Shown one piece after another: positions 52,801 through 62,243 of a stretch of 64,000 nucleotides of DNA. Positions within the stretch are counted from its first letter, which is position 1. The number at the start of each line of letters is the position of its first letter. The stretch comes from Erpobdella octoculata (lineage: Eukaryota; Annelida; Clitellata; Hirudinida; Erpobdellidae), in the NCBI GenBank assembly GCA_963978895.1, contig OZ022238.1, forward strand, positions 43,597,269 to 43,661,268, written 5' to 3'. The position numbers and the translations under genes are program-made. The notes beneath the pieces were generated by a model. The model saw only the letters and a program-made list of their open reading frames with translations. It did not search any database and was not told where the DNA came from.

Positions 52801-53288
52801 TCGAGCTTCGACCAATCCGCTTTGTGAGCAGCAGCGGGGAAGTTAATTCTAGCCCGAGGTTGCCTATTCTCGTCGCTATCAGGATCGTGGAACCTGTCGG
52901 GGCTGTGGTTGGCATCCGGCCCGACTTGGCCCGGCGTTTTACCTGAAGCAATGCTTGCTTCAGTACGATGATCCTGTACAGCTTTAAGCAGGCAACCCAT
53001 TTTCGTACGGTGAACCTTCATACCGCGGCTTGTTGCGAAACCTCTACCGCACACACACTCATGAAGTGTTCCCCCATTAGGGTCCGTTGGAAGAGCAAGT
53101 TCGATGGCCGTAGGTCCGATTGTGAGCTCATCATACTCCCCCTCCTTTCGGTTGGAGCTCTGGGGGCATAAATTCGATTTCGTTGTCGCAGCTAGATGAA
53201 CGGTGTTTTTTGTATCCCGGCTAAGCTGGGCCAGGATACCCGTAATACTCGTCTTTCCGAGTTGCCACCTGTCTTTCCACGGTGTCAC
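49803..53288 (-). CDS. Retrotransposon ORF, copy 1: zinc finger, RT, CCHC and RLE (1161 aa from GTG)
   Basis: Positions use the GTG at 53288 as residue 1. N-terminal finger-like C78, C80, H93, C99 (HECVCGRGFATSRGMKVH). A basic helix lies at 205-275. RT core: FRPISLLNVEGK (419-430), catalytic D492 in WLDLANAYG, GIAMGCSISPILF (548-560) and AFMDD at 591-595, where most RTs have YADD or FADD. The thumb follows. A gag-like knuckle CQLCGQSQSLIHILSSC (C929, C932, H940, C945) precedes the restriction-enzyme-like endonuclease with RPD (1039-1041) and LIELTVPWE (E1056). This C-terminal arrangement defines the R2/NeSL/Hero-type early-branching non-LTR elements; I cannot fix the clade. The frame is open upstream to TAG at 53355-53357, but the first ATG is at 53019-53021 (residue 90), after the first finger cysteines. 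Initiation is therefore probably not at an AUG. Confidence 0.92.
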   Translation of the reverse strand: MTPWKDRWQLGKTSITGILAQLSRDTKNTVHLAATTKSNLCPQSSNRKEGEYDELTIGPTAIELALPTDPNGGTLHECVCGRGFATSRGMKVHRTKMGCLLKAVQDHRTEASIASGKTPGQVGPDANHSPDRFHDPDSDENRQPRARINFPAAAHKADWSKLDEILSKLLKVQMKELPMFQVNNLTDTIYNKCLEMFGSKEKVLMDRGEKTHISRRQREIARLKKEKKRLRQQWRRAPDNEKPGLSALRHDLRQRLSALLRAERLRVKKREQRKARFQFVRDPFRYGKSLLDPPKSGTLQVSKEQLDHHFRAAFIDPLGDKELAERSDLPEIPLPKVAFNEGVISIFDISQFLRKTRNRSAPGPNGVPYLVYKKCPGVLKVLHSLLKSAWTSGSVDKEWQKAEGIFIPKEKVSVDINQFRPISLLNVEGKIFFAVLAKRLTSYLTQNDYIDKSIQKGGIPGVPGCIEHSTMIWESIKRAKQNRLSLHVVWLDLANAYGAVRHQLIWRALTMHHVPKFVMDILRQYFQDFHLRLSTKTCSTDWFRLQVGIAMGCSISPILFVLAMQLLLNSVGARVEDVYVGRGIFMPPLRAFMDDTTISLNKCISMRRTLDVFSDLLKWCGMSFKASKSRSLSLRRGKIDEYTVFSVDGNKIPTVSDEPVKSLGRWYCKSLNDVDQGASILRMATVSMESINAAPLQSRFKVWILQFVLVPRLLWPLTVYEIGLQVVEKLERKIARFTRQWLGLPPGLTSVALYGKTAKLRLPLRSFVEDFKISKLRTQMMLDNSTDQRVAEVKPTLISGTKWNARVEIENATVSLQWTERTGAVQLGRHGVGWNHHLWWSKANAQERSDLIVQDRKQAIESERVVKSAQLSQQGDWTRWEETVQRSLSWEDIWRYAPVRLSFLIRSMYDQLPTASNLKKWKLIENDECQLCGQSQSLIHILSSCSYSLSHGRYTWRHNLVLQKLLGFVKEACRKANSMEVKPRRRIYFLREGLPQLNRPKRTLTEGENVFHAANDWRVSADLKTEKCFPVSIKESGKRPDIVVFSSLAKTFLLIELTVPWESNMEASNIMKLERYRELMLDLEANGSRAELFAVEVGARGLVGKSLLKLLRALGMSNRERTRAIKQISEAAESASFWIWSQREKKEDFPNLEAALSAPQE

Positions 53289-53345
53289 CGGTCTTTCCCA
53301 GTTGCCACAAGGTCTTTCCCGAGAGTCACCCGGTCTTTCCCGGGG
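53215..53345 (-). repeat. GGAAAGAC-containing tandem units at the element 5' end
   Basis: Five consecutive units of about 20-22 bp, each beginning GGGAAAGAC or GGAAAGAC, form the 5' leader and the first codons of the ORF (ERPG, ERPC, ERPVTP, KDRWQ). They are repeated in copy 2. 5' tandem units of this sort can act as promoters in some retrotransposons; no evidence for that here. Confidence 0.75.
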
Positions 53346-53370
53346 GTCAAATGGCTAACGCCTCAAAAAT

Positions 53371-56300
53371 GTGTGTTCACTCCTGAAGAGCTTTTCTGTG
53401 GAGGTCATCAGAAGAAAACCCCCCTCGAGCAAACGTTTCGGCTCTTTAATTTCTTGACGTTCTAAGGGGGGCGAGCCACGTTCGACGGACGAACGTCCTC
53501 CGGCAGAAAATGTTTTTGTTCTTTTCCGACATCGAATTTCTATCATTCCTTGCATCGTGGCAGATATTTGTCATGCAAATAAACTCGCAACTTTAGAGAA
53601 ATTCAGACTATTCAAGTGAGAAAACCTTCGACGACATAACGGCTTCGCTTTCGTAGCGGTACTTAATATCGCCACGTAAACAAAGACGAAGCAATTCTAT
53701 TCTTGCGGAGCGGAGAGAGCGGCTTCTAAATTTGGAAAATCTTCTTTTTTCTCTCTTTGAGACCAAATCCAGAATGAAGCCGATTCTGCTGCTTCAGAAA
53801 TCTGTTTAATTGCACGGGTCCGCTCTCTGTTAGACATTCCCAGGGCCCGCAGCAACTTTAGCAAAGATTTACCAACCAAACCGCGTGCTCCGACTTCAAC
53901 AGCAAAAAGCTCAGCTCTTGAGCCATTTGCTTCCAAATCCAACATCAATTCTCTGTATCTTTCTAATTTCATGATGTTACTGGCCTCCATGTTGCTTTCC
54001 CAAGGCACTGTCAACTCGATGAGAAGAAATGTCTTGGCCAGACTCGAAAAAACAACTATGTCTGGCCTTTTTCCACTTTCCTTTATTGAAACTGGGAAGC
54101 ACTTTTCCGTTTTCAGATCGGCAGAGACCCTCCAGTCGTTCGCCGCATGGAAAACATTCTCTCCTTCCGTGAGGGTTCTTTTTGGGCGATTTAGCTGCGG
54201 CAATCCCTCTCTCAAAAAATAAATCCTCCTCCTAGGTTTCACCTCCATTGAGTTGGCTTTTCGGCAGGCCTCTTTTACAAATCCCAGCAGCTTTTGGAGA
54301 ACAAGGTTGTGGCGCCACGTGTATCTACCATGAGAAAGGGAATAGGAGCAGGAGGAAAGAATATGAATCAATGACTGCGACTGACCGCAGAGCTGACACT
54401 CATCGTTCTCAATTAATTTCCATTTCTTTAAATTGCTGGCTGTTGGCAGCTGATCATACATCGATCTAATGAGGAACGATAGCCGCACTGGAGCATAGCG
54501 CCATATATCTTCCCATGACAGAGACCGCTGAACTGTCTCCTCCCATCTGGTCCAGTCGCCTTGCTGTGACAATTGTGCGCTCTTCACAACTCTCTCGCTT
54601 TCTATCGCTTGCTTTCTGTCCTGAACAATCAAGTCTGATCTTTCCTGAGCGTTTGCCTTGGACCACCAGAGATGGTGGTTCCATCCAACACCATGTCGCC
54701 CCAACTGAACTGCTCCGGTTCTTTCAGTCCACTGGAGAGAAACCGTGGCATTCTCTATTTCAACCCTAGCATTCCATTTGGTTCCTGAGATTAGAGTTGG
54801 TTTTACCTCAGCGACTCTCTGATCCGTTGAATTATCGAGCATCATCTGAGTTCTCAGTTTGCTGATCTTGAAATCTTCAACAAAAGACCGCAATGGAAGT
54901 CTCAGCTTGGCTGTTTTGCCGTAGAGAGCCACAGACGTCAATCCCGGAGGCAGACCCAACCATTGACGTGTAAAACGAGCTATCTTTCTTTCTAGTTTCT
55001 CCACAACTTGCAGACCAATTTCATAGACTGTCAAAGGCCAAAGCAGTCTTGGCACTAAAACAAATTGCAAAATCCACACTTTGAACCTGCTCTGAAGCGG
55101 AGCAGCATTAATGCTTTCCATGGAGACAGTTGCCATACGGAGAATAGAAGCACCCTGATCAACGTCATTCAGGGATTTACAATACCATCTACCGAGACTT
55201 TTCACTGGTTCGTCGCTCACTGTTGGAATCTTGTTACCATCAACAGAGAAAACGGTGTATTCATCAATTTTACCGCGACGCAGGGAGAGACTTCTCGATT
55301 TAGATGCTTTAAAACTCATTCCGCACCATTTGAGTAGATCGCTGAAGACATCAAGTGTCCGTCTCATTGAAATACACTTATTCAAACTAATTGTCGTGTC
55401 GTCCATGAAAGCTCTCAGAGGTGGCATGAAAATACCTCGGCCGACATAAACATCTTCTACCCTTGCACCAACTGAATTCAGAAGTAGTTGCATTGCTAGC
55501 ACGAATAATATGGGAGAAATAGAGCACCCCATGGCTATACCGACCTGAAGACGAAACCAATCAGTTGAACACGTCTTTGTCGATAATCTCAGGTGAAAAT
55601 CTTGAAAATACTGTCGTAGAATATCCATAACGAACTTTGGAACATGGTGCATCGTCAAAGCTCTCCAAATCAGCTGGTGACGAACCGCTCCATAAGCATT
55701 TGCAAGATCAAGCCAAACGACGTGCAAACTGAGTCGATTCTGTTTTGCTCTTTTTATAGACTCCCAGATCATGGTAGAATGTTCGATGCAACCAGGAACA
55801 CCAGGGATTCCTCCTTTCTGAATTGACTTGTCTATGTAGTCGTTTTGTGTTAGATAGCTCGTCAACCTCTTGGCAAGCACAGCAAAAAATATTTTTCCTT
55901 CAACATTGAGAAGAGAAATTGGTCTGAACTGATTGATGTCGACTGAAACTTTCTCCTTTGGTATAAAAATGCCTTCAGCTTTTTGCCACTCTTTATCAAC
56001 AGACCCGGAAGTCCAAGCAGACTTGAGCAATGAGTGTAAAACTTTCAACACACCCGGACATTTTTTATACACCAGGTATGGTACACCATTTGGGCCTGGA
56101 GCAGATCTATTTCTTGTTTTTCGGAGGAATTGGGATATGTCAAAAATTGAAATTACTCCCTCGTTGAAAGCAACCTTTGGAAGAGGAATCTCGGGAAGAT
56201 CTGATCTTTCAGCTAGTTCTTTATCGCCCAAGGGGTCAATGAAAGCAGCTCGGAAGTGATGATCAAGCTGCTCTTTACTGACTTGCAGAGTACCTGACTT

Positions 56301-57264
56301 TGGTGGATCGAGCAAGCTTTTACCATAACGGAATGGATCTCTGACAAACTGGAATCTTGCCTTCCTTTGTTCTCTTTTCTTTACCCGCAAACGTTCTGCT
56401 CGCAAGAGTGCACTCAATCGCTGCCTCAAGTCATGTCGTAATGCTGAGAGCCCTGGTTTCTCGTTGTCTGGAGCTCTCCTCCATTGTTGACGAAGTCGTT
56501 TTTTTTCTTTTTTGAGTCTAGCAATCTCTCGTTGTCGCCTTGAAATATGAGTTTTTTTGCCTCTGTCCATGAGAACTTTTTCCTTGGAACCGAACATCTC
56601 TAAACACTTGTTGTAAATGGTGTCAGTTAGATTGTTCACTTGAAACATTGGAAGTTCTTTCATCTGCACTTTGAGAAGCTTGGAAAGTATCTCGTCGAGC
56701 TTCGACCAATCCGCTTTGTGAGCAGCAGCGGGGAAGTTAATTCTAGCCCGAGGTTGCCTATTCTCGTCGCTATCAGGATCGTGGAACCTGTCGGGGCTGT
56801 GGTTGGCATCCGGCCCGACTTGGCCCGGCGTTTTACCTGAAGCAATGCTTGCTTCAGTACGATGATCCTGTACAGCTTTAAGCAGGCAACCCATTTTCGT
56901 ACGGTGAACCTTCATACCGCGGCTTGTTGCGAAACCTCTACCGCACACACACTCATGAAGTGTTCCCCCATTAGGGTCCGTTGGAAGAGCAAGTTCGATG
57001 GCCGTAGGTCCGATTGTGAGCTCATCATACTCCCCCTCCTTTCGGTTGGAGCTCTGGGGGCATAAATTCGATTTCGTTGTCGCAGCTAGATGAACGGTGT
57101 TTTTTGTATCCCGGCTAAGCTGGGCCAGGATACCCGTAATACTCGTCTTTCCGAGTTGCCACCTGTCTTTCCACGGTGTCACCGGTCTTTCCCAGTTGCC
57201 ACAAGGTCTTTCCCGAGAGTCACCCGGTCTTTCCCGGGGGTCAAATGGCTAACGCCTCAAAAAT
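53371..57264 (-). mobile_element. RLE-type non-LTR retrotransposon, copy 2 (full unit, 3894 bp)
   Basis: Second head-to-tail unit, fused to copy 1 without microsatellite between: the 3' end of copy 2 (GAACACAC, minus strand) passes straight into ATTTTTGAGGCG of copy 1's 5' end. All landmarks are offset by exactly 3894 bp from copy 1. Confidence 0.93.
53697..57182 (-). CDS. Retrotransposon ORF, copy 2 (intact)
   Basis: Same 1161-residue frame as copy 1 with the same GTG, zinc finger, RT (AFMDD), CCHC and RLE motifs. The translated copies differ at one residue only: residue 209 is Glu in copy 1 (C at 52664) and Lys here (T at 56558). Both look functional. Confidence 0.92.
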   Translation of the reverse strand: MTPWKDRWQLGKTSITGILAQLSRDTKNTVHLAATTKSNLCPQSSNRKEGEYDELTIGPTAIELALPTDPNGGTLHECVCGRGFATSRGMKVHRTKMGCLLKAVQDHRTEASIASGKTPGQVGPDANHSPDRFHDPDSDENRQPRARINFPAAAHKADWSKLDEILSKLLKVQMKELPMFQVNNLTDTIYNKCLEMFGSKEKVLMDRGKKTHISRRQREIARLKKEKKRLRQQWRRAPDNEKPGLSALRHDLRQRLSALLRAERLRVKKREQRKARFQFVRDPFRYGKSLLDPPKSGTLQVSKEQLDHHFRAAFIDPLGDKELAERSDLPEIPLPKVAFNEGVISIFDISQFLRKTRNRSAPGPNGVPYLVYKKCPGVLKVLHSLLKSAWTSGSVDKEWQKAEGIFIPKEKVSVDINQFRPISLLNVEGKIFFAVLAKRLTSYLTQNDYIDKSIQKGGIPGVPGCIEHSTMIWESIKRAKQNRLSLHVVWLDLANAYGAVRHQLIWRALTMHHVPKFVMDILRQYFQDFHLRLSTKTCSTDWFRLQVGIAMGCSISPILFVLAMQLLLNSVGARVEDVYVGRGIFMPPLRAFMDDTTISLNKCISMRRTLDVFSDLLKWCGMSFKASKSRSLSLRRGKIDEYTVFSVDGNKIPTVSDEPVKSLGRWYCKSLNDVDQGASILRMATVSMESINAAPLQSRFKVWILQFVLVPRLLWPLTVYEIGLQVVEKLERKIARFTRQWLGLPPGLTSVALYGKTAKLRLPLRSFVEDFKISKLRTQMMLDNSTDQRVAEVKPTLISGTKWNARVEIENATVSLQWTERTGAVQLGRHGVGWNHHLWWSKANAQERSDLIVQDRKQAIESERVVKSAQLSQQGDWTRWEETVQRSLSWEDIWRYAPVRLSFLIRSMYDQLPTASNLKKWKLIENDECQLCGQSQSLIHILSSCSYSLSHGRYTWRHNLVLQKLLGFVKEACRKANSMEVKPRRRIYFLREGLPQLNRPKRTLTEGENVFHAANDWRVSADLKTEKCFPVSIKESGKRPDIVVFSSLAKTFLLIELTVPWESNMEASNIMKLERYRELMLDLEANGSRAELFAVEVGARGLVGKSLLKLLRALGMSNRERTRAIKQISEAAESASFWIWSQREKKEDFPNLEAALSAPQE

Positions 57265-59941
57265 GTGTGTTCACTCCTGAAGAGCTTTTCTGTGGAGGTC
57301 ATCAGAAGAAAACCCCCCTCGAGCAAACGTTTCGGCTCTTTAATTTCTTGACGTTCTAAGGGGGGCGAGCCACGTTCGACGGACGAACGTCCTCCGGCAG
57401 AAAATGTTTTTGTTCTTTTCCGACATCGAATTTCTATCATTCCTTGCATCGTGGCAGATATTTGTCATGCAAATAAACTCGCAACTTTAGAGAAATTCAG
57501 ACTATTCAAGTGAGAAAACCTTCGACGACATAACGGCTTCGCTTTCGTAGCGGTACTTAATATCGCCACGTAAACAAAGACGAAGCAATTCTATTCTTGC
57601 GGAGCGGAGAGAGCGGCTTCTAAATTTGGAAAATCTTCTTTTTTCTCTCTTTGAGACCAAATCCAGAATGAAGCCGATTCTGCTGCTTCAGAAATCTGTT
57701 TAATTGCACGGGTCCGCTCTCTGTTAGACATTCCCAGGGCCCGCAGCAACTTTAGCAAAGATTTACCAACCAAACCGCGTGCTCCGACTTCAACAGCAAA
57801 AAGCTCAGCTCTTGAGCCATTTGCTTCCAAATCCAACATCAATTCTCTGTATCTTTCTAATTTCATGATGTTACTGGCCTCCATGTTGCTTTCCCAAGGC
57901 ACTGTCAACTCGATGAGAAGAAATGTCTTGGCCAGACTCGAAAAAACAACTATGTCTGGCCTTTTTCCACTTTCCTTTATTGAAACTGGGAAGCACTTTT
58001 CCGTTTTCAGATCGGCAGAGACCCTCCAGTCGTTCGCCGCATGGAAAACATTCTCTCCTTCCGTGAGGGTTCTTTTTGGGCGATTTAGCTGCGGCAATCC
58101 CTCTCTCAAAAAATAAATCCTCCTCCTAGGTTTCACCTCCATTGAGTTGGCTTTTCGGCAGGCCTCTTTTACAAATCCCAGCAGCTTTTGGAGAACAAGG
58201 TTGTGGCGCCACGTGTATCTACCATGAGAAAGGGAATAGGAGCAGGAGGAAAGAATATGAATCAATGACTGCGACTGACCGCAGAGCTGACACTCATCGT
58301 TCTCAATTAATTTCCATTTCTTTAAATTGCTGGCTGTTGGCAGCTGATCATACATCGATCTAATGAGGAACGATAGCCGCACTGGAGCATAGCGCCATAT
58401 ATCTTCCCATGACAGAGACCGCTGAACTGTCTCCTCCCATCTGGTCCAGTCGCCTTGCTGTGACAATTGTGCGCTCTTCACAACTCTCTCGCTTTCTATC
58501 GCTTGCTTTCTGTCCTGAACAATCAAGTCTGATCTTTCCTGAGCGTTTGCCTTGGACCACCAGAGATGGTGGTTCCATCCAACACCATGTCGCCCCAACT
58601 GAACTGCTCCGGTTCTTTCAGTCCACTGGAGAGAAACCGTGGCATTCTCTATTTCAACCCTAGCATTCCATTTGGTTCCTGAGATTAGAGTTGGTTTTAC
58701 CTCAGCGACTCTCTGATCCGTTGAATTATCGAGCATCATCTGAGTTCTCAGTTTGCTGATCTTGAAATCTTCAACAAAAGACCGCAATGGAAGTCTCAGC
58801 TTGGCTGTTTTGCCGTAGAGAGCCACAGACGTCAATCCCGGAGGCAGACCCAACCATTGACGTGTAAAACGAGCTATCTTTCTTTCTAGTTTCTCCACAA
58901 CTTGCAGACCAATTTCATAGACTGTCAAAGGCCAAAGCAGTCTTGGCACTAAAACAAATTGCAAAATCCACACTTTGAACCTGCTCTGAAGCGGAGCAGC
59001 ATTAATGCTTTCCATGGAGACAGTTGCCATACGGAGAATAGAAGCACCCTGATCAACGTCATTCAGGGATTTACAATACCATCTACCGAGACTTTTCACT
59101 GGTTCGTCGCTCACTGTTGGAATCTTGTTACCATCAACAGAGAAAACGGTGTATTCATCAATTTTACCGCGACGCAGGGAGAGACTTCTCGATTTAGATG
59201 CTTTAAAACTCATTCCGCACCATTTGAGTAGATCGCTGAAGACATCAAGTGTCCGTCTCATTGAAATACACTTATTCAAACTAATTGTCGTGTCGTCCAT
59301 GAAAGCTCTCAGAGGTGGCATGAAAATACCTCGGCCGACATAAACATCTTCTACCCTTGCACCAACTGAATTCAGAAGTAGTTGCATTGCTAGCACGAAT
59401 AATATGGGAGAAATAGAGCACCCCATGGCTATACCGACCTGAAGACGAAACCAATCAGTTGAACACGTCTTTGTCGATAATCTCAGGTGAAAATCTTGAA
59501 AATACTGTCGTAGAATATCCATAACGAACTTTGGAACATGGTGCATCGTCAAAGCTCTCCAAATCAGCTGGTGACGAACCGCTCCATAAGCATTTGCAAG
59601 ATCAAGCCAAACGACGTGCAAACTGAGTCGATTCTGTTTTGCTCTTTTTATAGACTCCCAGATCATGGTAGAATGTTCGATGCAACCAGGAACACCAGGG
59701 ATTCCTCCTTTCTGAATTGACTTGTCTATGTAGTCGTTTTGTGTTAGATAGCTCGTCAACCTCTTGGCAAGCACAGCAAAAAATATTTTTCCTTCAACAT
59801 TGAGAAGAGAAATTGGTCTGAACTGATTGATGTCGACTGAAACTTTCTCCTTTGGTATAAAAATGCCTTCAGCTTTTTGCCACTCTTTATCAACAGACCC
59901 GGAAGTCCAAGCAGACTTGAGCAATGAGTGTAAAACTTTCA
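57265..59941 (-). mobile_element. RLE-type non-LTR retrotransposon, copy 3 (5'-truncated)
   Basis: Third unit, joined to copy 2 like copy 2 to copy 1. It stops at 59941, where ACTTTCA meets (GTAT)n instead of continuing ACACACCC as in copy 2. 5' truncation is typical of incomplete target-primed reverse transcription. In array order it is the most upstream copy. Confidence 0.92.
57591..59940 (-). pseudogene. Retrotransposon ORF, copy 3, N-terminally truncated
   Basis: Encodes the region from about residue 379 to the end at 1161, including RT motifs, CCHC and RLE, without the N-terminal finger and basic region. Shared residues look identical to the other copies. It lacks the 5' leader and is presumably not expressed as a full protein. 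Confidence 0.9.
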
Positions 59942-60018
59942 GTATGTATGTATGTATGTATGTATGTATGTATGTATGTATGTATGTATGTAGGTATGTA
60001 TGTATGTATGTATGTGTG
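59942..60018. repeat. (TATG)n microsatellite, right part of the array's target
   Basis: About 77 bp of GTAT with one GTAG, directly abutting truncated copy 3. It is the same motif and orientation as 48967-49480. Confidence 0.96.
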
Positions 60019-60264
60019 TTAGAATTTCTCGTAACTCTGTTTGGTGGCGCTGCAATTGCAAAATAACAGTAATTATATATCTAGATATTCTAAAAAATAA
60101 ATAGAATTTTTTATTTGTTTGATTTAAACATTTCTGTAGGATTAATGTGATATAAATACAGTGTGCATGAATAATCTCTGTGGGTACTAGCACATTAGTT
60201 ATCATTCGTGGGACTGATGTGCATTATAGATATAATTTCAGAATCCTGTGCATTAAAGCTACAT

Positions 60265-61045
60265 AAAACTTTAAAAAAACACTTCTACTTCTAAATGCAC
60301 TAAAAAGAAAGAAATAATTGCTTTGGTGTTATCTGATTTTATCTCTCTCAATTATAGAAACATATAAAATGAACGTCCCACACATTTATATTTTGCCAAA
60401 CTATATAAGAGATAAAGTGGGATAACACCAAAACAATTATTTTTCCTTTTAGTGCATTTAAAAGTAAAAACGTCTTTTTAAAAAGTTTTTTTTGTCAATT
60501 ATTTATTCTACGCTTTTTAGCTTTTAGGCAATTATTATAAATCTTACATGAACTTATGTGAGTTTTCTCATTAGTTCCACTTCTACAAAACAAGGGTGAA
60601 GCATCTAACTGAATGCTAAAGCTACTGCTAAGCTTGATTGCTGGATACTCTGGATAGTTAGTCACCTTTGAACGACGACATAACTGACAAGAGGCTGCTA
60701 GCGACTAGCTGAACTCTGGTTTATTAATAACTTTCTGATTTAAATGTTTGTTTTAATAGAAAAATAAATACAAGACCCTAACAATAGAAAAAAGTAAAAC
60801 CTCAAACGGAGTTTACAAAACTACCAGAACCATCCACGAGCGCCGTTGTTTATTTACTACTAATTACTACGTATAATTAATTACCCAAGCGCTTTGATCA
60901 CACAAGCTGAAATGTGTGAACCAACGGATTATAAAAAAACTTTAGAGAAATTCATTTTCGATAATTAAATTAAAAATTATCATCCGAAACTATTACGCAT
61001 AAAAGATTTCAGCTCAATTTGAAAACGGGAAGTGAAAAATCGATT
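60265..61045 (-). repeat. Dispersed repeat flanking the array, right copy, with fold-back end
   Basis: Inverted relative of 48090-48775. The left end is a fold-back: 60265-60347 (CTTCTACTTCTAAATGCACT, GGTGTTATC) pairs with 60405-60490 (GATAACACC, AGTGCATTTAAAAGTA). The rest carries AAACGGAGTTTACAAAAC near 60800, CACACAAGCTGAAATGTGTG near 60900 and CGGGAAGTGAAAAATCG near 61025. Confidence 0.75.
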
Positions 61046-61092
61046 ACAAGAACTACATGTAGCAAGCGCACTCCACGACGAAGTTAAGTAAA

Positions 61093-61452
61093 AGTGTATA
61101 ACAAGTAAATTAAAAACGAATTTTTAAAACCAATGCTCTTATATGTAATTAAAACACAAATTTTGCAATAAATTTTTTCTTATATTACTCTTTTATTTTA
61201 TATTAAAAGTCGAAATGTCTTAATTATATCGAAATATCGAAATTAATTAAAATTAACTAAATTAATTGAGTTATTGTAAAACTAATAATTGAATATTGCA
61301 TTGTCTTCTATTTTGAGCATGTATGCAAAATTTGAAAAAAATCTATCATCAGGAAGTCACTCAAAAATTGATTGCAAGATTTGAAACAGACAGAGAAACA
61401 GACAGACAGAGAAACAGAGACGACGAGTTAATAAAAGCATTGGTAAAAACTA
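61093..61452 (-). repeat. Dispersed repeat R368, inverted copy of 13485-13852
   Basis: Reverse complement of the segment at 13485-13852 with few visible differences, including the GACAGACAGAGAAACAG tract. It lies next to the dispersed repeat at 60265-61045. Confidence 0.8.
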
Positions 61453-61993
61453 TTAAAAACCTCAATGTTCTATCTATCCATGCATTATAGAATACATCAA
61501 TACATTTTGTATGCATGTGTGCATGCATATGTGTTATATAGAAATGTAATAGAAATCATCATGAAACTTCGGGGGCCGAAATGCCTGTGAAAGGAAAAAA
61601 AAATTTAAGAACATCTTTCTAATTCAACGCCACCATCTGACACATTTCCTTTTTCTCATGCTGTGAGTTATTTTAGGGATTTCATAATTTCAGAGTCAAA
61701 ATAAATTAAAATATGAAGGATAAATTTGCATTTTCAAGGGCTTGATAGAATCAAGCAGCTATCACTGGTTGTGAAATGTGATTTATTAGCATATTAACCA
61801 TGTTTGTTGTTCACAACAGAAGTATCAAATTAAATTCACAAATTAAATATTGAAGATATCTAAAATGTATAATAAACAGCAAATCATTTAAGATGGACAA
61901 GAATCTAAATTTTCTGTATAGCCCTGATATAGCCATGATAACAGAATGTTAATTTTATTAACCGAAGATCTTTTAATAAAATTTACAGCACAA
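61453..61993. other. AT-rich DNA; no gene recognised
   Basis: Nothing supported here beyond a small TGCATG-rich patch at about 61505-61535. Confidence 0.4.
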
Positions 61994-62243
61994 CATACCA
62001 ACTGCATACCACAAACAACACCACAAGTAACACCACAAACAACTCCACAAACAACTCCACAAACAATTCCACAAACAACACCACAAACAACAGCCCAAAC
62101 AACAGCAAAACATACCAACTGCATACCACAAACAACACCACAAGTAACACCACAAACAACTCCACAAACAACTCCACAAACAATTCCACAAACAACACCA
62201 CAAACAACAGCCCAAACAACAGCAAAAACAACACCACAAACAT
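61994..62243. repeat. 117-bp tandem duplication of an ACAACACCACAA-type array
   Basis: Two consecutive near-perfect 117-bp units starting CATACCAACTGCATACCAC (61994 and 62111), each made of 9-12-bp CCACAAACAACA-type subunits; a third begins and stops. The period is a multiple of three and a plus frame (TPQTTPQ) stays open. It starts from an unremarkable ORF, so I do not call a protein. Confidence 0.85.

Larger units (their letters stand above)
49477..53370 (-). mobile_element. RLE-type non-LTR retrotransposon, copy 1 (full unit, 3894 bp)
   Basis: Complete unit in minus orientation with its 3' end at the (TG)n/(TATG)n boundary and its 5' end at the junction with copy 2. It comprises a 5' leader of GGAAAGAC-containing repeats (53215-53345), one long ORF and a 3'UTR of about 326 bp (49477-49802) with a 7-bp-stem hairpin. 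There is no poly(A) tail at the 3' end, as is usual for RLE-type elements. Coordinates are placed by aligning the GTGTGTTCAC junction at 49477, 53371 and 57265. Confidence 0.93.

Noticed and set aside
50077..59720. Plus-strand frames of 60-108 codons repeated three times
   Set aside because: Shadows of the retrotransposon ORF on the opposite strand.
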